From Odiellus spinosus (taxonomy: Eukaryota; Arthropoda; Arachnida; Opiliones; Phalangiidae), in assembly GCA_963920705.1 (NCBI GenBank), contig OY987238.1:13324183-13388182 (forward strand): DNA of 64,000 nucleotides. Reading direction: 5' to 3'. Positions 35,901 through 46,639 of the stretch are shown one piece after another. The position numbers and the translations under genes are program-made. The notes below the pieces were generated by a model that was not told the origin of the DNA, did no database searches, and worked only from the letters and a program-made list of their open reading frames with translations. Within the stretch, counting starts at the first letter, position 1; each line of letters opens with the position of its first letter.

Positions 35901-36344
35901 AGGGTGACCACTGAAAATTTGAAAATCCTATATAGGAAATTTCTTTGCGAAATATAGGGAAATATAGGAAGAATTTTATGTTAAAATATAGGATAAAATA
36001 GGAAGAAATAAGTGGAAAATATAGGATAAAATAGGAAAATTATTAATTAAAAGTAGGAACCGTGTTTATTATTGCGTCACGACTCTCGCCACCGGTTTAA
36101 ACGCGGTATTAATATGATCCAATGGCTTAAATAGTATGGAATTTTACAGACTATTTTAACTGGAAAATGTACGGTTAAGCTAAAATAATCTTATACAGCC
36201 ACAGCTGACAGTATGATTTAGAACTTCACCCTTAACTAGAGATTTTGAGTAGAAATATAGGAGATTATAGGAATTGCCATTCAATTATAGGAGAAAATTG
36301 GAAGGAGGTGAAAATATAGGAAATATAGGAAAAGTGGTCACCCT
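35901..36344. mobile_element. hAT-like MITE with internal 'aaatatagga' repeats
   Basis: The ends AGGGTGACCACT / AGTGGTCACCCT are inverted, a common hAT-type terminus. Next to both ends are runs of 'gaaatataggaa' in direct and inverted order. No clean target duplication remains. A matching terminus (CAGGGTGACCACTGAAAAT) occurs alone at 53081. Confidence 0.75.
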
Positions 36345-36429
36345 AAAAGGGTTTTATAGTTTGGGTGGCATTTGCTTCTATAATTCTCATGCAGTAGAGG
36401 TAAAGTGTATATAAATATAAAAATTTAAA

Positions 36430-36535
36430 AATCTTTAAATGATGACGTAAAACAGGACCTTTACTGATAGGTTAAGGTACGAGGCGTTGTTTACTTTTAA
36501 TTAATAAAGTTATATACTTTTGCTATGGTTTAAAA
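36430..36535. mobile_element. Family H1 end fragment
   Basis: 'atgacgtaaaacaggacctt', 'ctgatag' and 'ggcgttgtttacttttaa' then 'atatacttttg' match 13250-13342. Only the right end remains. Confidence 0.7.
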
Positions 36536-37110
36536 ACATCATATTCAAAATTGCACGCATCTGTCTTTACTTTTGTAGTGATGGAAATTCCCCTTTTATC
36601 CGATCTCCCGGCTCCAAAAATTTCGGGGGACAAGATTTGAGAGAATATATATAAGCGGCAATAGAAAACTAATTAGGTTTTACTCTAACACAATTTCATT
36701 TTGTTCCATCTTCGTGATCATATATGTCCGGTTTGTACTCTTAACTATATATATATCTATGAAATCATTTTTAAGCCCGAAGCGACTCCCTTTCGCTCTC
36801 GACTCGTCATTAAGGACTCGTTTGAGGTCCTTTAGAAACTAAGCCTATTTCTCTATTATTAGCTAGCTTAAAGCTCGTCGAGGGTCTACACGGTTGCTAA
36901 TTCCCTACAACTCTCTCTCGATTAATTTGTACAACGAATAAAACCGAATAAAGATTATAGATGAAAGTAAGGGAAGAAGGATTTTAAAGTGAGAATTGAG
37001 ATCTAATTAGATTAAAAATATATTTTTAAAGAGAGGGTAAAGAGGAAAAATTAGATTAAAACATTAAATCGGAGAAGATTCAGATTTTGGCATAGAATGA
37101 ACCTCAGGTT
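36536..37110. other. Unique DNA, nothing recognised
   Basis: 36600-36920 includes TATATATAA and several CG-containing words, but no initiator at the right distance and no frame. The minus-strand frame 37051-37245 is not supported. Confidence 0.4.
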
Positions 37111-37114
37111 CATA

Positions 37115-37913
37115 GGTTTATAAATCAAAATACACCCATGTACCCTTGTTTTCGTAAAATATCCCCCGCGACACGCGCTATTGTACGCGCACGATTGTGC
37201 GCACGTTAAACTATTCAAAAACGACTCGGATTTAGCGCGATTCAAAAGCCGCGTTCATACTAGGCCTTGTAATCGATTTAAACCCTTAAAGACGTCTTTT
37301 CTTGAATCGATTTGATTCGATTTCTCGAAACTGCTTCAGGAACCAATTTCGTATCAATTCGATTTCAACAACCGATAGATGAAGAAGCTACGATAAATCG
37401 ATTTATAAAGATAACGCGTGAACACGTCACCCCTAAAAACGATTCCTGGCTGGCGATTTGAATATCGGTTTGATTTTACCGTTTCAAATCGATTAAGAAA
37501 TGCTAGTGAGACAGCTAAAGAGTGAATGCCGCAGCACGTGTCGAGGGGATTTTATTAAGCCAAAGGTACAAGGGGATCTTTTGATTGGTTGCGGGTTCTC
37601 ATTTTAATTGAATGACGTCAAAATTAGGTTTCTGAATTTTTGTACAATTAATAGAATGCCGCAGCACGTGTCAAGGGGATTTTATTAAGCCAAAGATACA
37701 AGGGGATCTTTTGATTGGTTGCGGGTTCTCATTTTAATTGAATGACGTCAAAATTAGGTTTCTGAATTTTTGTACAATTAATAGAATGCCGCAGCACGTG
37801 TCAAGGGAATTTTATTAAGCCAAAGATACAAGGGGATCTTTTGATTGGTTGCAGGTTCTCATTTTAATTGAATGACGTCAAAATTAGGTTTCTGAATTTT
37901 TGTACAATTAATA
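37115..37913. mobile_element. Composite: element Q split by family E, right half triplicated
   Basis: The left half (37115-37240) has 'gtaaaatatcccccgcgacacg'. The right half begins 'agagtgaatgccgcagcacgtg' at 37520. The two halves are joined, uninterrupted, in the relative at 46728-46935, so the family E copy between them is an insertion. The right half then repeats three times at 130-bp spacing (37524, 37654, 37784) with only a few differences, including 'gattggttgcgggttctcat' and 'tgacgtcaaaattagg'. Confidence 0.85.
37243..37515. mobile_element. Family E MITE, single copy
   Basis: AGCCGCGTTCATACTAGG at one end and, inverted, 'gctagtgagacagct' at the other. The interior includes 'ctcgaaactgcttcaggaac', 'aacaaccgatagatgaag' and 'ttgattttaccgtttcaaat'. 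Non-coding. Confidence 0.82.
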
Positions 37914-38884
37914 TTTCCGTAATGTTTCACAATACAGTCCTCTTAACCTCTCTTTAAAATAATTTTCGGACGAACAGTTAAGTTTTTGACTGTCCATTTT
38001 TACGGTTACCCAGAAAGAAATCAACTGCTCTACAAATATCAGATGTACCAGTAGAGGATCTTTGTATAAGTTTCCACAGAGTTTACAATTTTACAGAGAA
38101 ACCCCAAGGAGAAAAATATTATATGTATAATTTCCATTTATTTAGGAGGCTAAAGGAAAATGGCTATCACCATAAATTTATAACTTCTAGAAGATAAGTT
38201 ATAAACTTATGGTATCACTGTACCTTTTAATCATATTAATGATGACTAGTTTTCGATACAAGTTGAGTTTGAAGGTAGTAATTTGCTCGTATGTGGTCTA
38301 AATATCTTGTACAAAATCTCTTTTCACATTGCGTTTTGTATTTGAATTTTATTCGGATTAGTTGCGTGGATGAAGAAATTGTTTCGAGAGTATATTTTCG
38401 GTCTTGTTACGATTAGGATTTTTGGAACGCGCAAAGATTATGGATTATACGCTTATTATATTCGGGAAAGAGAAACGTAAGGCCCGAACTATAACATTCA
38501 ACGTGGATAATTAAATTTTCCGCCGGATAGGTTTCCTTTCAATTTAGAAGCCCTTCTCTCTCGGTAATAAATTATTATCTAAGAATGAACCGAAATTTCG
38601 ACTGAAAAATGGGTTTTTGTACCGAAGTTTAAGTCATTCCAAGGTTGATATAAAACCCTGATACTGGTAGTGATAGAGGAGGCTCTAGAAAATTTAATTT
38701 TCGAAAAGAGATGCCGAGAGAAAATTCGCTGAGAATGGCTAAAAATATTATTTCAATATCAAATTTTGTTAAGCCTAAATTAAACTTTGTATCAAGAGAA
38801 TTTATTGAATATTTTTAGGAAATTATAATCGTATTCAAGTGAGGTTGAAACGCGTGAAGAATGAATTTAAGACTAATTTCTATA
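37914..38884. other. Non-coding, one local hairpin
   Basis: 'ccataaatttataacttcta' is followed by its inverse at about 38170-38212, a short perfect hairpin. Nothing else recognised. Confidence 0.45.
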
Positions 38885-38888
38885 TTAA

Positions 38889-39670
38889 AGGGAAACTTGT
38901 AGCTAAAAATGGAAGAGCCAAAAAACCTATTCCACAATTTTTTAGGAATTTTTTGACACGTTTTTAGCGTTTAAATTAAATTATGAAAAATTGTTAATAT
39001 GAAATCGGACCAATCATATTATTTCAGCCTTAAACAGCGCTTGTAATGTCCTATCATTAAAATAATCGGCTAGCTCTTTGATGCCTAAGATCTTGGTATA
39101 GAGCTCGGAATCGGATCGATCCATTATCTTCTGTTATTCGTATATTTTCAGATATTTTATTTTCGGATAAATTTTTCTTAAGTAAAAAATTTAATTTGTA
39201 TATTCGTATAATTGTTAAACGTATAAGGTTTACCCGAAGATAAGCCTTCGCCGCTTTATCTATCTACAAATTACTCGTATTCAAACGTATAACGATGGAT
39301 AAGAAACATTCGCGTTTCCAGAATTAGTCTAAAATATAAGAAACAATATTTCAAATTGACTTTTAATTCGAAGAATAGAAATAAAACGATAAGATTTTAA
39401 ATCATCTTTTTATTCGTTATTTTTCACGGAAAATAAATTTTGAATTAAATTTTTATCCGAGCGTATAACGCGATGGATAATATTCGAAGATAAGGCGGCC
39501 ATTTTTGGGTAAAAACGGATATGGATTACGTTTTTTAACTTTATTTTGGAATAAGTTAACTCGAATGAAAAATAGTCTATGTTTTAAACAGATCAGAATT
39601 TAGTAGATTTTATCCAATTAATAAAAATGATACGAATTCCGAGCTCTAATTTTTAGTAACAAGTTTCCTT
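38889..39670. mobile_element. TTAA-type hairpin element split by family C
   Basis: TTAA at 38885-38888 and 39671-39674, ends AGGGAAACTTGTAGC / GTAACAAGTTTCCTT. The left part matches 18735-19030. Family C sits inside at 39102-39646. Confidence 0.82.
39102..39646 (+). mobile_element. Family C element, full-length copy in a TTAA element
   Basis: A 545-bp copy from GAGCTCGGAATCGGATCGAT to ACGAATTCCGAGCTC, with TA on each side (39100-39101, 39647-39648). The host element resumes directly after it, so the limits are well fixed. The ends share only GAGCTCGGAAT inverted. Confidence 0.9.
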
Positions 39671-39674
39671 TTAA

Positions 39675-40296
39675 AATATGAATTCCTAACATAACCTTTA
39701 GGGTGTTATTTGCGAATGAAAATATACAAATTATAAATGTAAAAGCGAGTGTCACGGGTTCACGGTGGAAAGCAATTTAAATTAATGAATTAAGAACTTG
39801 ACCACGACAGAAATTTAGATTTCTGAGATTTTTCTAGGTTGTAAAACGAAAATTATTTAGAAGACTAGACGTTTGGAACGAGGTCCTTTAAAAATGATTT
39901 ATTAGGACTTTTCAAAGATTCCTTCTTTCTTACTTCAAAGAGATTTTCTAAGCCTCGCCTTGCCGTGTTTGAACAAACTACCGAGGTAAAGGGAGCTAAA
40001 TTTTCAATGTTTATTTTTCAAATTAAGTCGGAAAAGTTAAGTTTTGAGTTTTATACGAGGCGTACGAACTTGGAAAGCGGGCCACGAAATCTTAGAAGAT
40101 TCTCTCGCGAGAATACAGTTCAACTTTATAAATTGACCTTACAAGTTATAGAAGTTAATACAAGGTATAAATTTGTTTCTGATTTAGGGTTAACATTTGA
40201 TTTAAAAACCTTATTTGTTTCATCAAAATGCACGAGTTATAGCAGATTAATTACGAATTACATTCTAGAACATGTACGCAATTAATTCTAGTAAAT
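39675..40296. other. Unique DNA; 106-codon ORF not supported
   Basis: The plus-strand open frame 39965-40285 is the longest here that is not repeat-derived. It has no recognised family, no signal peptide, and no splice or promoter context, and it lies inside what should be intron of the minus-strand gene. I leave it uncalled but note it. Confidence 0.45.
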
Positions 40297-40299
40297 CAA

Positions 40300-41050
40300 A
40301 TGAATTCTCGTAAAATAATCTACTTGTCTACAGAATTCTCGTAAATTGACCATAAAGTCGATTAAATTCTCGTAAATTGACCATAAAGTCACTTAAATTC
40401 TCGTAAATTGACCATAAAGTCACTTAAATTCTCGTTAATTGACCATAAAGTCACTTAAATTCTCGTTAATTGACCATAAAGTCACTTAAATTCTCGTTAA
40501 TTGACCATAAAGTCACTTAAATTCTCGTTAATTGACCATAAAGTCACTTAAATTCTCGTTAATTGACCATAAAGTCACTTAAATTCTCGTAAATTGACCA
40601 TAAAGTCACTTAAATTCTCGTAAATTGACCATAAAGTCACTTAAATTCTCGTAAATTGACCATAAAGTCACTTAAATTCTCGTTAATTGCCCATAAAGTC
40701 ACTTAAATTCTCGTTAATTGACCATAAAGTCACTTAAATTCTCGTTAATTGACCATAAAGTCACTTAAATTCTCGTAAATTGACCATAAAGTCGTTTAAA
40801 TTCTCGTAAATTGACCATAAAGTCACTTAAATTCTCGTAAATCGACCCCGAAGTCTTAAATTCTAGTAAATTGACCTTAACATCACCTTAAGTTACGTAA
40901 ATTGACCCCATAGTCACCTGAATTCTCGAAAAATTGACCCCAAAGTCACCCAAATTCTCGTAAAATGACCCCGAGTTCATCTGAACTCTCGTAAATTGAC
41001 CCTGAGTTCATCTGAACTCTCGTAAATTGACCTCAACATCACCTTAAGCT
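40300..41050. repeat. 31-bp minisatellite in the intron next to the Ig exon
   Basis: Units CACTTAAATTCTCGTTAATT + GACCATAAAGT, exactly 31 bp over about 18 units (to about 40840), then decaying units with 'gaccccgaagtc' to about 41050. It ends about 130 bp beyond the exon's donor site, so it lies in the intron 3' of the exon. Confidence 0.93.
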
Positions 41051-41181
41051 TTGTAAATTCACTACCGAAGCCATATGGATTTATCAGAGTAAAATCCCCC
41101 CAAATCCAGTTAATTTTCGTATAAATTCACCATAAAATCACCCCGTATATTGTCAAAGTACTTGAAAAATATAGTACTCAC

Positions 41182-41532
41182 CAATTACTTGAAGTCGTAC
41201 CAGACTATTCCTCGTTTTGGCTACACGGAAGTCGACCCTGCATCGATAGACGCCAGCGTCCTGAGTGGTAACCGTATCCAGTACTAGGGTGGCTGGCCTG
41301 GGAACCGTTTGGAAGTAACTACGTCCGGTTAACGAATCGGCGGCGACGTGTTTGGCCGTGGCCAGACTGACCCCCAAACCGTTAGGGTTCCTGGCGTCCA
41401 TGCTGTAAATGGGGATAGCCGAATCGTCTTTGTACCACAGCACCAAGTAAACTTCGTCTTCGGCGCTGGGCGGAGTTAAATCGCAAGGCAAAGACGCGCT
41501 GTGATCAACGATACTCGTCACGTTTTGAATTT
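41182..41532 (-). CDS. Sidestep-family immunoglobulin-domain exon (internal, partial gene)
   Basis: Internal exon of a cell-surface Ig-superfamily gene. In Drosophila, Sidestep proteins are membrane ligands for Beaten-path receptors and steer motor axons. The exon has 351 bases: 116 whole codons plus one codon split at both edges. The acceptor (pyrimidine-rich tract ending TTTTCTTAG, AG at 41533-41534) and donor (ATTG|GTGAGT, GT at 41180-41181) are strong; both boundaries are phase 1, typical of Ig-domain exons. Counting from the first whole codon, Cys16 (motif SLPCDL) and Cys97 (DAGVYRCRVDF) are the disulphide pair and Trp32 (VLWYKDD) is the core tryptophan. 'PIYSMDAR' after the tryptophan, 'SYFQT' and 'PATLVLD' are typical of Sidestep first Ig domains. 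An N-glycosylation site (NVT) lies at residues 3-5. No in-exon start is expected. Signal peptide, further Ig domains and membrane segment must lie in other exons, not found here. The paralogue (side, side-II to side-VIII) is not decided. Confidence 0.9.
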
Positions 41533-41854
41533 CTAAGAAAATGAATAATAAAAATGAAGAAAAATTAATTATTAATAATTATTACGGTATCTTGATATAA
41601 TTAAACATTGAAATTTAAAAAATAAAATTCATTTTAACCTGTTAAAAATGTATATAATTTTATAATTAGCTTACAATTGGAAAAATTGGGTAAAATAATG
41701 GGGGACCCGAGCTGCAGAGGCGTATTTAGGGGAGGCATTTGATTGGGGGCGGAATTTACCTCAGCCCAAAATTTTTCCGAAGGGGGTGGCAAACGCTCTA
41801 GATAAGCCACTGCCGAGCTGACTAAAAAAGTTCGCTTTACGGGGCTGGTAGAAC
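41533..41854. other. Intron 5' of the Ig exon
   Basis: Contains the polypyrimidine tract of the acceptor (minus strand, 41535-41565) and otherwise AT-rich DNA with no repeat recognised. Confidence 0.55.
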
Positions 41855-42530
41855 TAAATGTTGCCTACAAAATGAGACCTATTACATCGAAATCGGTGAA
41901 TAAATAAAAATCTTGGGGATTTTTTAAATTTATTAAACTATATTAGGAAAAATACCAATTTAATAAATATTAATTGTCATTATTTTCCGTTTCGCTTTAA
42001 AGGAAAAGTCTCGTAAAGAATATTTACTTAAAAAACAAAATGTGGGAAACAATTTGAGACTAATTACTACAAAAACGGTCAATCAATAAAAAAGTTTTGA
42101 ATATTTAAAAGTTTTTAAAATGTCTTCGTGAAATTAATGAATTTAATTTTCACTATTTTCGTTTCCCTTTAAAGGACAAGTCTCCTAAACAATACACGTA
42201 TGTAGAAATGAATATCACCTTCAAAATAGGACTAATTAGGCTACAATATCAGAAACAAAATAAGAAATCTGTGAAATTTAAAATTTATGAAAACCGTCTT
42301 GAGAAAAATATAAATTTTGCGTAACTTAAAAATCCTATTTTCTTTATGGATATGAAAAGCGAGTCTTGTAAACTATATATATACATCTAGACCTTAATGT
42401 GGACTACAAAATGAGACTAATTACATCAAAATTGGTCCATAAAAATTAAACTTATTAAGGTTTATAGTTCAATAAATAATTTTATATTTAAAAAATACCA
42501 CATCGAAAAATCAATGTCGGTCTTCAAATG
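41855..42530. repeat. Old satellite-like array with shared core
   Basis: 'ctacaaaatgagacctatta', 'gaaacaatttgagactaatt', 'cttcaaaataggactaatta' and 'ctacaaaatgagactaatta' start at about 41868, 42045, 42212 and 42396, each followed by a form of 'catcaaaattggtcaataaa'. The period is about 175-185 bp. Same core and orientation as 29340-29950 and inverse to 2060-3805. Confidence 0.75.
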
Positions 42531-42940
42531 GGACTTTGAACAAATACGTTTTTCAAGTTTGCAACGTAGTATATATCGATAATATCACTTCTAAAAGATC
42601 CCTGGAGTGTTTAGAATTTTTTTCTCAATTCCCAGAAGATTTTACCATAAACTAAATTCTTTAAGTGCTGAAACGCTAAGAGAGCCTATAATGTCTCAAA
42701 CTCTTCCATTTTCTCTAGAGAGTGTTTTCCCATCCGCGAATGTTTGACCGCTAAGATCCGAGTTCATAGATGGCTCCAAGATAACTTACAAAAAAAAAAA
42801 AAGAGAGAGAGAGAGAGAGAAAGAGACGATCCAAAAAAACCGAAAAAAAAGACAGTGCTAAAGCCCAAAAGTATTAAACTACATCCATGATCGCCCGGCG
42901 AATAGAGAACGAAGCCACAACTTCTTAGTCTTACTATCTT
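42531..42940. other. Non-coding; GA microsatellite
   Basis: An A/GA-rich tract at about 42789-42825. No frame or element otherwise. Confidence 0.5.
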
Positions 42941-42944
42941 TTAA

Positions 42945-43110
42945 AGTGAGGCTGTCACGTGAACTCCAAATGGAAATTGAGTCATATTTTCGGGTTGATC
43001 GTTAAAAAACGATTCAAAATATATATACATATGTCATAGAACAAAATTACAGCGACAGTAAAATTATATATTTAATAATCACCATTTTCGACATTTTTAA
43101 AATATAATTT
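42945..43110 (+). mobile_element. Family F element, truncated
   Basis: TTAA (42941-42944), AGTGAGGCTGTCAC, 'gaactccaaatggaaattga', 'atcgttaaaaaacgattcaa' and 'ataatcaccattttcga'. It stops where other DNA begins at about 43110. Confidence 0.8.
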
Positions 43111-43156
43111 GAAGCTAAGCCTTGGTTTGTTTATTTATGACTAGAAAATGTACAGA

Positions 43157-43472
43157 CAAGAATCCATTCAGGTTCCATAATAATATGGGAGCATAGCTTT
43201 AGCCTCTGGTACCATCCTCCCTAACTTTGTAACAAAAGTTCGTCCGCAATTTTCGCAACATTTGTACGCTTAGATCTTTTTTCGATCGGCTCCATTTTTA
43301 TTACCCAAAATATTACGTCAAGGTCGTTAGTGGCGCGGGTTAATAATAGATGTCAGGCGCGATTTACTTGAAAAATCGATTCGAAGCGGACGAACTTTTG
43401 CTACAAAGTTTGGAAGGATGGTTATTGAATCGCGGCCCTCCCATATTCTTATGGAACCTGAATGGATTCTTG
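43157..43472. mobile_element. Family R hairpin MITE, copy 1
   Basis: A 316-bp foldback: CAAGAATCCATTCAGGTTCC at one end and GGAACCTGAATGGATTCTTG at the other, with inner arms 'ctttgtaacaaaagttcgtc' and 'gacgaacttttgctacaaag'. Flanks GTACAGA / GTACAAA look like a 7-bp duplication with one difference. Confidence 0.88.
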
Positions 43473-43720
43473 GTACAAATAAATCACGCTTCAAGTTTAC
43501 AGCAAGACATATTATGAATGGTACGTGGTTCTGAAAGTTATGTCGTCAGAGCTTTCGCTAGAGGAAAAAGGAAAAAATCCACAAAACTCGGTCGAGATAC
43601 GGAATTTAAAATTGCCCTCTAGCGGCTGAGATTGGAACTAAATAGGCGGTGCTAATATCGCGCTAAACGCTTACGGGGAATGAAAATACAACTCTCCTCT
43701 CTCCTTTCCTTTCTGATTTA
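43473..43720. other. Non-coding; CTCF-like motif
   Basis: Unique in this window. Minus-strand bases at about 43613-43626 read CCGCTAGAGGGCAA, one base off the CTCF core at the third position. Confidence 0.35.
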
Positions 43721-43721
43721 T

Positions 43722-43860
43722 TCTAGAAAGAATTATACCGGGCCTGGTCGCTTTACTGTACAAATTTCGGAAGACTTCGGGTGAAACCGTGGACTGATAA
43801 AATCGGACTCACTTCATCGTCACCCGCAGTATGTCATCTTATGAACTTGAATGATCATTT
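43722..43860. mobile_element. Family S element, partial copy
   Basis: Matches 9184-9340 ('gaaagaattataccgggcct', 'caaatttcggaagact', 'ggtgaaaccgtggactga'). Terminal AGTGACACTG words are absent. Confidence 0.8.
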
Positions 43861-43902
43861 ACTCGTGATTAAACTAAAAATTTTAATCCTAGGTTGGTGA
43901 TA

Positions 43903-44196
43903 GCAAGAAGGATCAGATAAGGAGAGGAAAAGTGGGAACGGCGCGGCTCCTACTGCGTCGGCCTAAACTCCCACTCTGGGAGAACGGGGGACAGACGGAG
44001 GTAGAGATGCTTCGTGGTAAATTGTTGTCACGTGGGTAAAACGAATCCTTTATGAGACGCGCTAGCTAGCGACCACGTGACAACAGTTTACCTCGAGAAT
44101 TTCCTATCCCCCCTTTCCACCCGAGTGGGAGGTTGGCTCTTCTCTCTCTAACTCAACGCAGCCCCACTTTTCCTCTCCTTATCTGATCCTTCTTGG
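43903..44196. mobile_element. Family D MITE, copy 3 (5-bp TSD)
   Basis: A 294-bp copy with AAGAAGGATCAGATAAGG / CTTATCTGATCCTTCTT ends, duplication TGATA (43898-43902, 44197-44201) and the shared CACGTG hairpin centre. Confidence 0.9.
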
Positions 44197-44201
44197 TGAT
44201 A

Positions 44202-45000
44202 GCGTCACTTCAACCCTATTGGTACATATATTCACCATGTCTGTATTCAGAGCTCAGGGTAGGATTTCATACTGTTACACTAGGACTTATATTCAAACAA
44301 AAAACTGCTATTGGACAAATGGCGCGGAAATAAAATAAAAAAGCGCTCGGTTGAGCAGTTTATCCCCGATTTGAGTCAAAAAGCGGCCGCAGCGACGCGC
44401 AGTGGCGTTCCGAGTAACCAAAAACGAGAGAATTTCGGAGGCTTTGTTTTATTTTTCGTTATAGACGGTCAAAACGATTGAAGTGGAAATATTTTGGACC
44501 GTTCGAATTTCGTCTGTAATGCCGCCACATGTACAAAAACTTGTTTTTTTTTTTTGTTATTTAAACTCCTGGGAAAAAAAATGTGCTTTGGTTTCTTGAA
44601 TTAAAAAAAAAAACTAAGGTTTTTTTGAATCATATTAAATTTACTTCCGTAGTAGAGTTCGTTGCAACTGATTAATTTGACGTCTTAGGCTTTGTTTTTT
44701 CTAATTAATTAATTTATCAAAAATATTCAGCTAAACCTATTTTCCACGTAGATAAGTCAAACATTAAAAATTATAAAATTAGATGTTTTAACTATTCCAA
44801 ATTTTGAAGTATTTTCTATGGCAGACTAGTTTTTTACTGCGAAAAACAATAAAAGCTACAAAGTTACCAGTAAGTGTAGACACAAGATAGTCTAGGGAAT
44901 ATTAATTTAAATTAAATTAAAAGGGTTGACGTAATTAAAGTTATAAATTTTTAAAATTTTATTTGCAGTTTGGAAAATTTAATTTTGAATCGATGTTATT
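44202..45000. other. Unique DNA, no gene seen
   Basis: 44320-44480 is GC-richer ('aagcggccgcagcgacgcgc') and unrepeated here; no frame or splice sites were found to make it an exon. Confidence 0.45.
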
Positions 45001-45004
45001 AAAG

Positions 45005-45709
45005 TAAGGCTTAGCTGGATTCATGGAGATCCCCTCTACTCCCCGGGGGTATAAGTATCAGCAACCAATGACATTGATCGATGTCTCTTTAATGCAGGAT
45101 CTCCATGGTCAGTCATTGGTCCTTAAAGGGAGAATGCAACCTAATTACAAGTGATTTTTTATTGATTCCTTATCGTTTAAATAGGCCTAATTCACCGATA
45201 AAAAGTTTACAATACAAATATTAAACTAGAAATAAATTTAAAACTTACCCTGAAAATAGGCTTAGCGGGATTCATGGAGATCCTGAATCGCGTCCGTGTA
45301 AGGTCTAGCGACCAATGAGCGAAGGCCCGTCGTTCACACGAGATCTCCACGAGACTTACGTCGCCCGCGATTGGTCGCTAGACCTGACACGCGAGGAAAT
45401 CAGGAGCTCCATGAATCCCACTAAGCCTATTTTCAGGGTAAGTTTTAAAATTATTTCTAGTTTAATATTTGTTTGTAAATTTTTTAAAGAATGGATTAGG
45501 CCTATTTAAACAATAAGGAATCGATAAAAAATCACTTGTTGTTAGGTTGCATCCTCCCTTTAAGGAAAGTTCAGCTGATATCTCCATGAATCCAGCTAAG
45601 CCTATTTTGATGTCAAGTTTTAAATTTATAATTTAATATTCGTTTGTAATTTTATAGTTTGATTAGGTTTATTTAAAGGATCTTGTTGTTAGGTTGCATT
45701 CTCCATTTA
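45005..45709. mobile_element. Family B element (outer, partial) containing another family B
   Basis: The outer left part 45005-45122 ('aggcttagctggattcatgg') and outer right part 45563-45709 ('ccatgaatccagctaagcct', ending 'gcattctccattta') are two arms of one copy split by the inner copy. The outer left end is missing. Confidence 0.8.
45127..45558. mobile_element. Family B TTAA-type hairpin MITE nested in its own kind
   Basis: TTAA at 45123-45126 and 45559-45562, ends AGGGAGAATGCAACCT / AGGTTGCATCCTCCCT, 432 bp. Nearly identical to 22955-23388 but with the interior inverted. The plus-strand open frame 45315-45509 is a shadow. Confidence 0.9.
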
Positions 45710-46165
45710 TGAGAAAGGTCTTTTAAAAAACTCGACACCCTTCTTGTTTTTTGCTAGATCCCAAAGCGTGGTAAATTGGGAGAAAAGAAAAATAATAGAA
45801 AATGGTTCGAGCACTCTAGGGAAAAAAACGTTCACCCGACGCTCACCAAAATGACCAGAATGAAGGAAAATAAAATAAAAAGAAGGAAATAAAGGAAATA
45901 AATAAATTTTTCCCCTCGCAGCATCAGATCCTTTTCCCCCAATTGGTAAATTCCCCTAGACTATTTTCAAGCAACCACCGAAGACCCGTCGACCCAATGC
46001 TTAAAATATTTTCATTCCCCAATCTAGAGAAGCAGTCAGCCAATTCCCAAACTCAAGAATTCTTCAGTTTCGCCAATATACCCCCAACAACGTATTTCCC
46101 CCCCCCCCTATCTAGACCCCAAACCCAAAACCCCATTTACTAGTATACATTCTACAAAGTATATA
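45710..46165. other. Non-coding, nothing recognised
   Basis: A C run at about 46100-46109 and an unsupported frame (45943-46143). No element recognised. Confidence 0.45.
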
Positions 46166-46173
46166 CATTAAAC

Positions 46174-46511
46174 CAGAAGCCGATGAAACCCTCCTTTGAA
46201 GTCTATTACTCCCTGGTCTTGTCTACCCCTCTCTGTATGGGTTATTCTCAAAAGGCGCGATTCGTACGCCTCCTAACGGTAGATGTTTTCGGAGCGGGAG
46301 TTCCTCGAGCGAATATCTCTAGCAGCCTTGGAGTTCGTCCAAAAAAACGTCGTCGTTTGTGGAGAGAGAGAATTTCCAATTTTCCGTAGACAGGGGGGAT
46401 GAAGTAGGACCCCTTCTAACTCGTAAAATTGGGAATTTTACCCATACAGAGAGGAGCGCTATATCGAACATTAGAGTAGTAGACTTCAAAGGAGGGTTTC
46501 ATCGGCTTCTG
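46174..46511. mobile_element. Family A MITE, copy 6 (7-bp TSD)
   Basis: A 338-bp copy between exact ATTAAAC duplications (46167-46173, 46512-46518), inverted relative to copy 1. Frames at 46183-46389 and 46359-46610 are shadows. Confidence 0.92.
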
Positions 46512-46639
46512 ATTAAACTTCGCGCTGGAGAAATTTTATCTGGAGGTCAACACAATCGTATGCTGGTTTTTTCTTTGCCCAAATCTCATTTTTCTTACTC
46601 TTTGAACTAAATCGAAGTATCTTTAAGAAATCTTTCAAA

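Noticed and set aside
36640-36700. TATA-like 'tatatataagcggc' as a promoter
   Set aside because: No initiator at the usual distance and no downstream gene; AT-rich DNA gives many such words.
39965-40285. 106-codon frame
   Set aside because: No family recognised, no promoter or splice context, opposite strand to the gene in whose intron it seems to lie. Cannot be fully excluded without a search.
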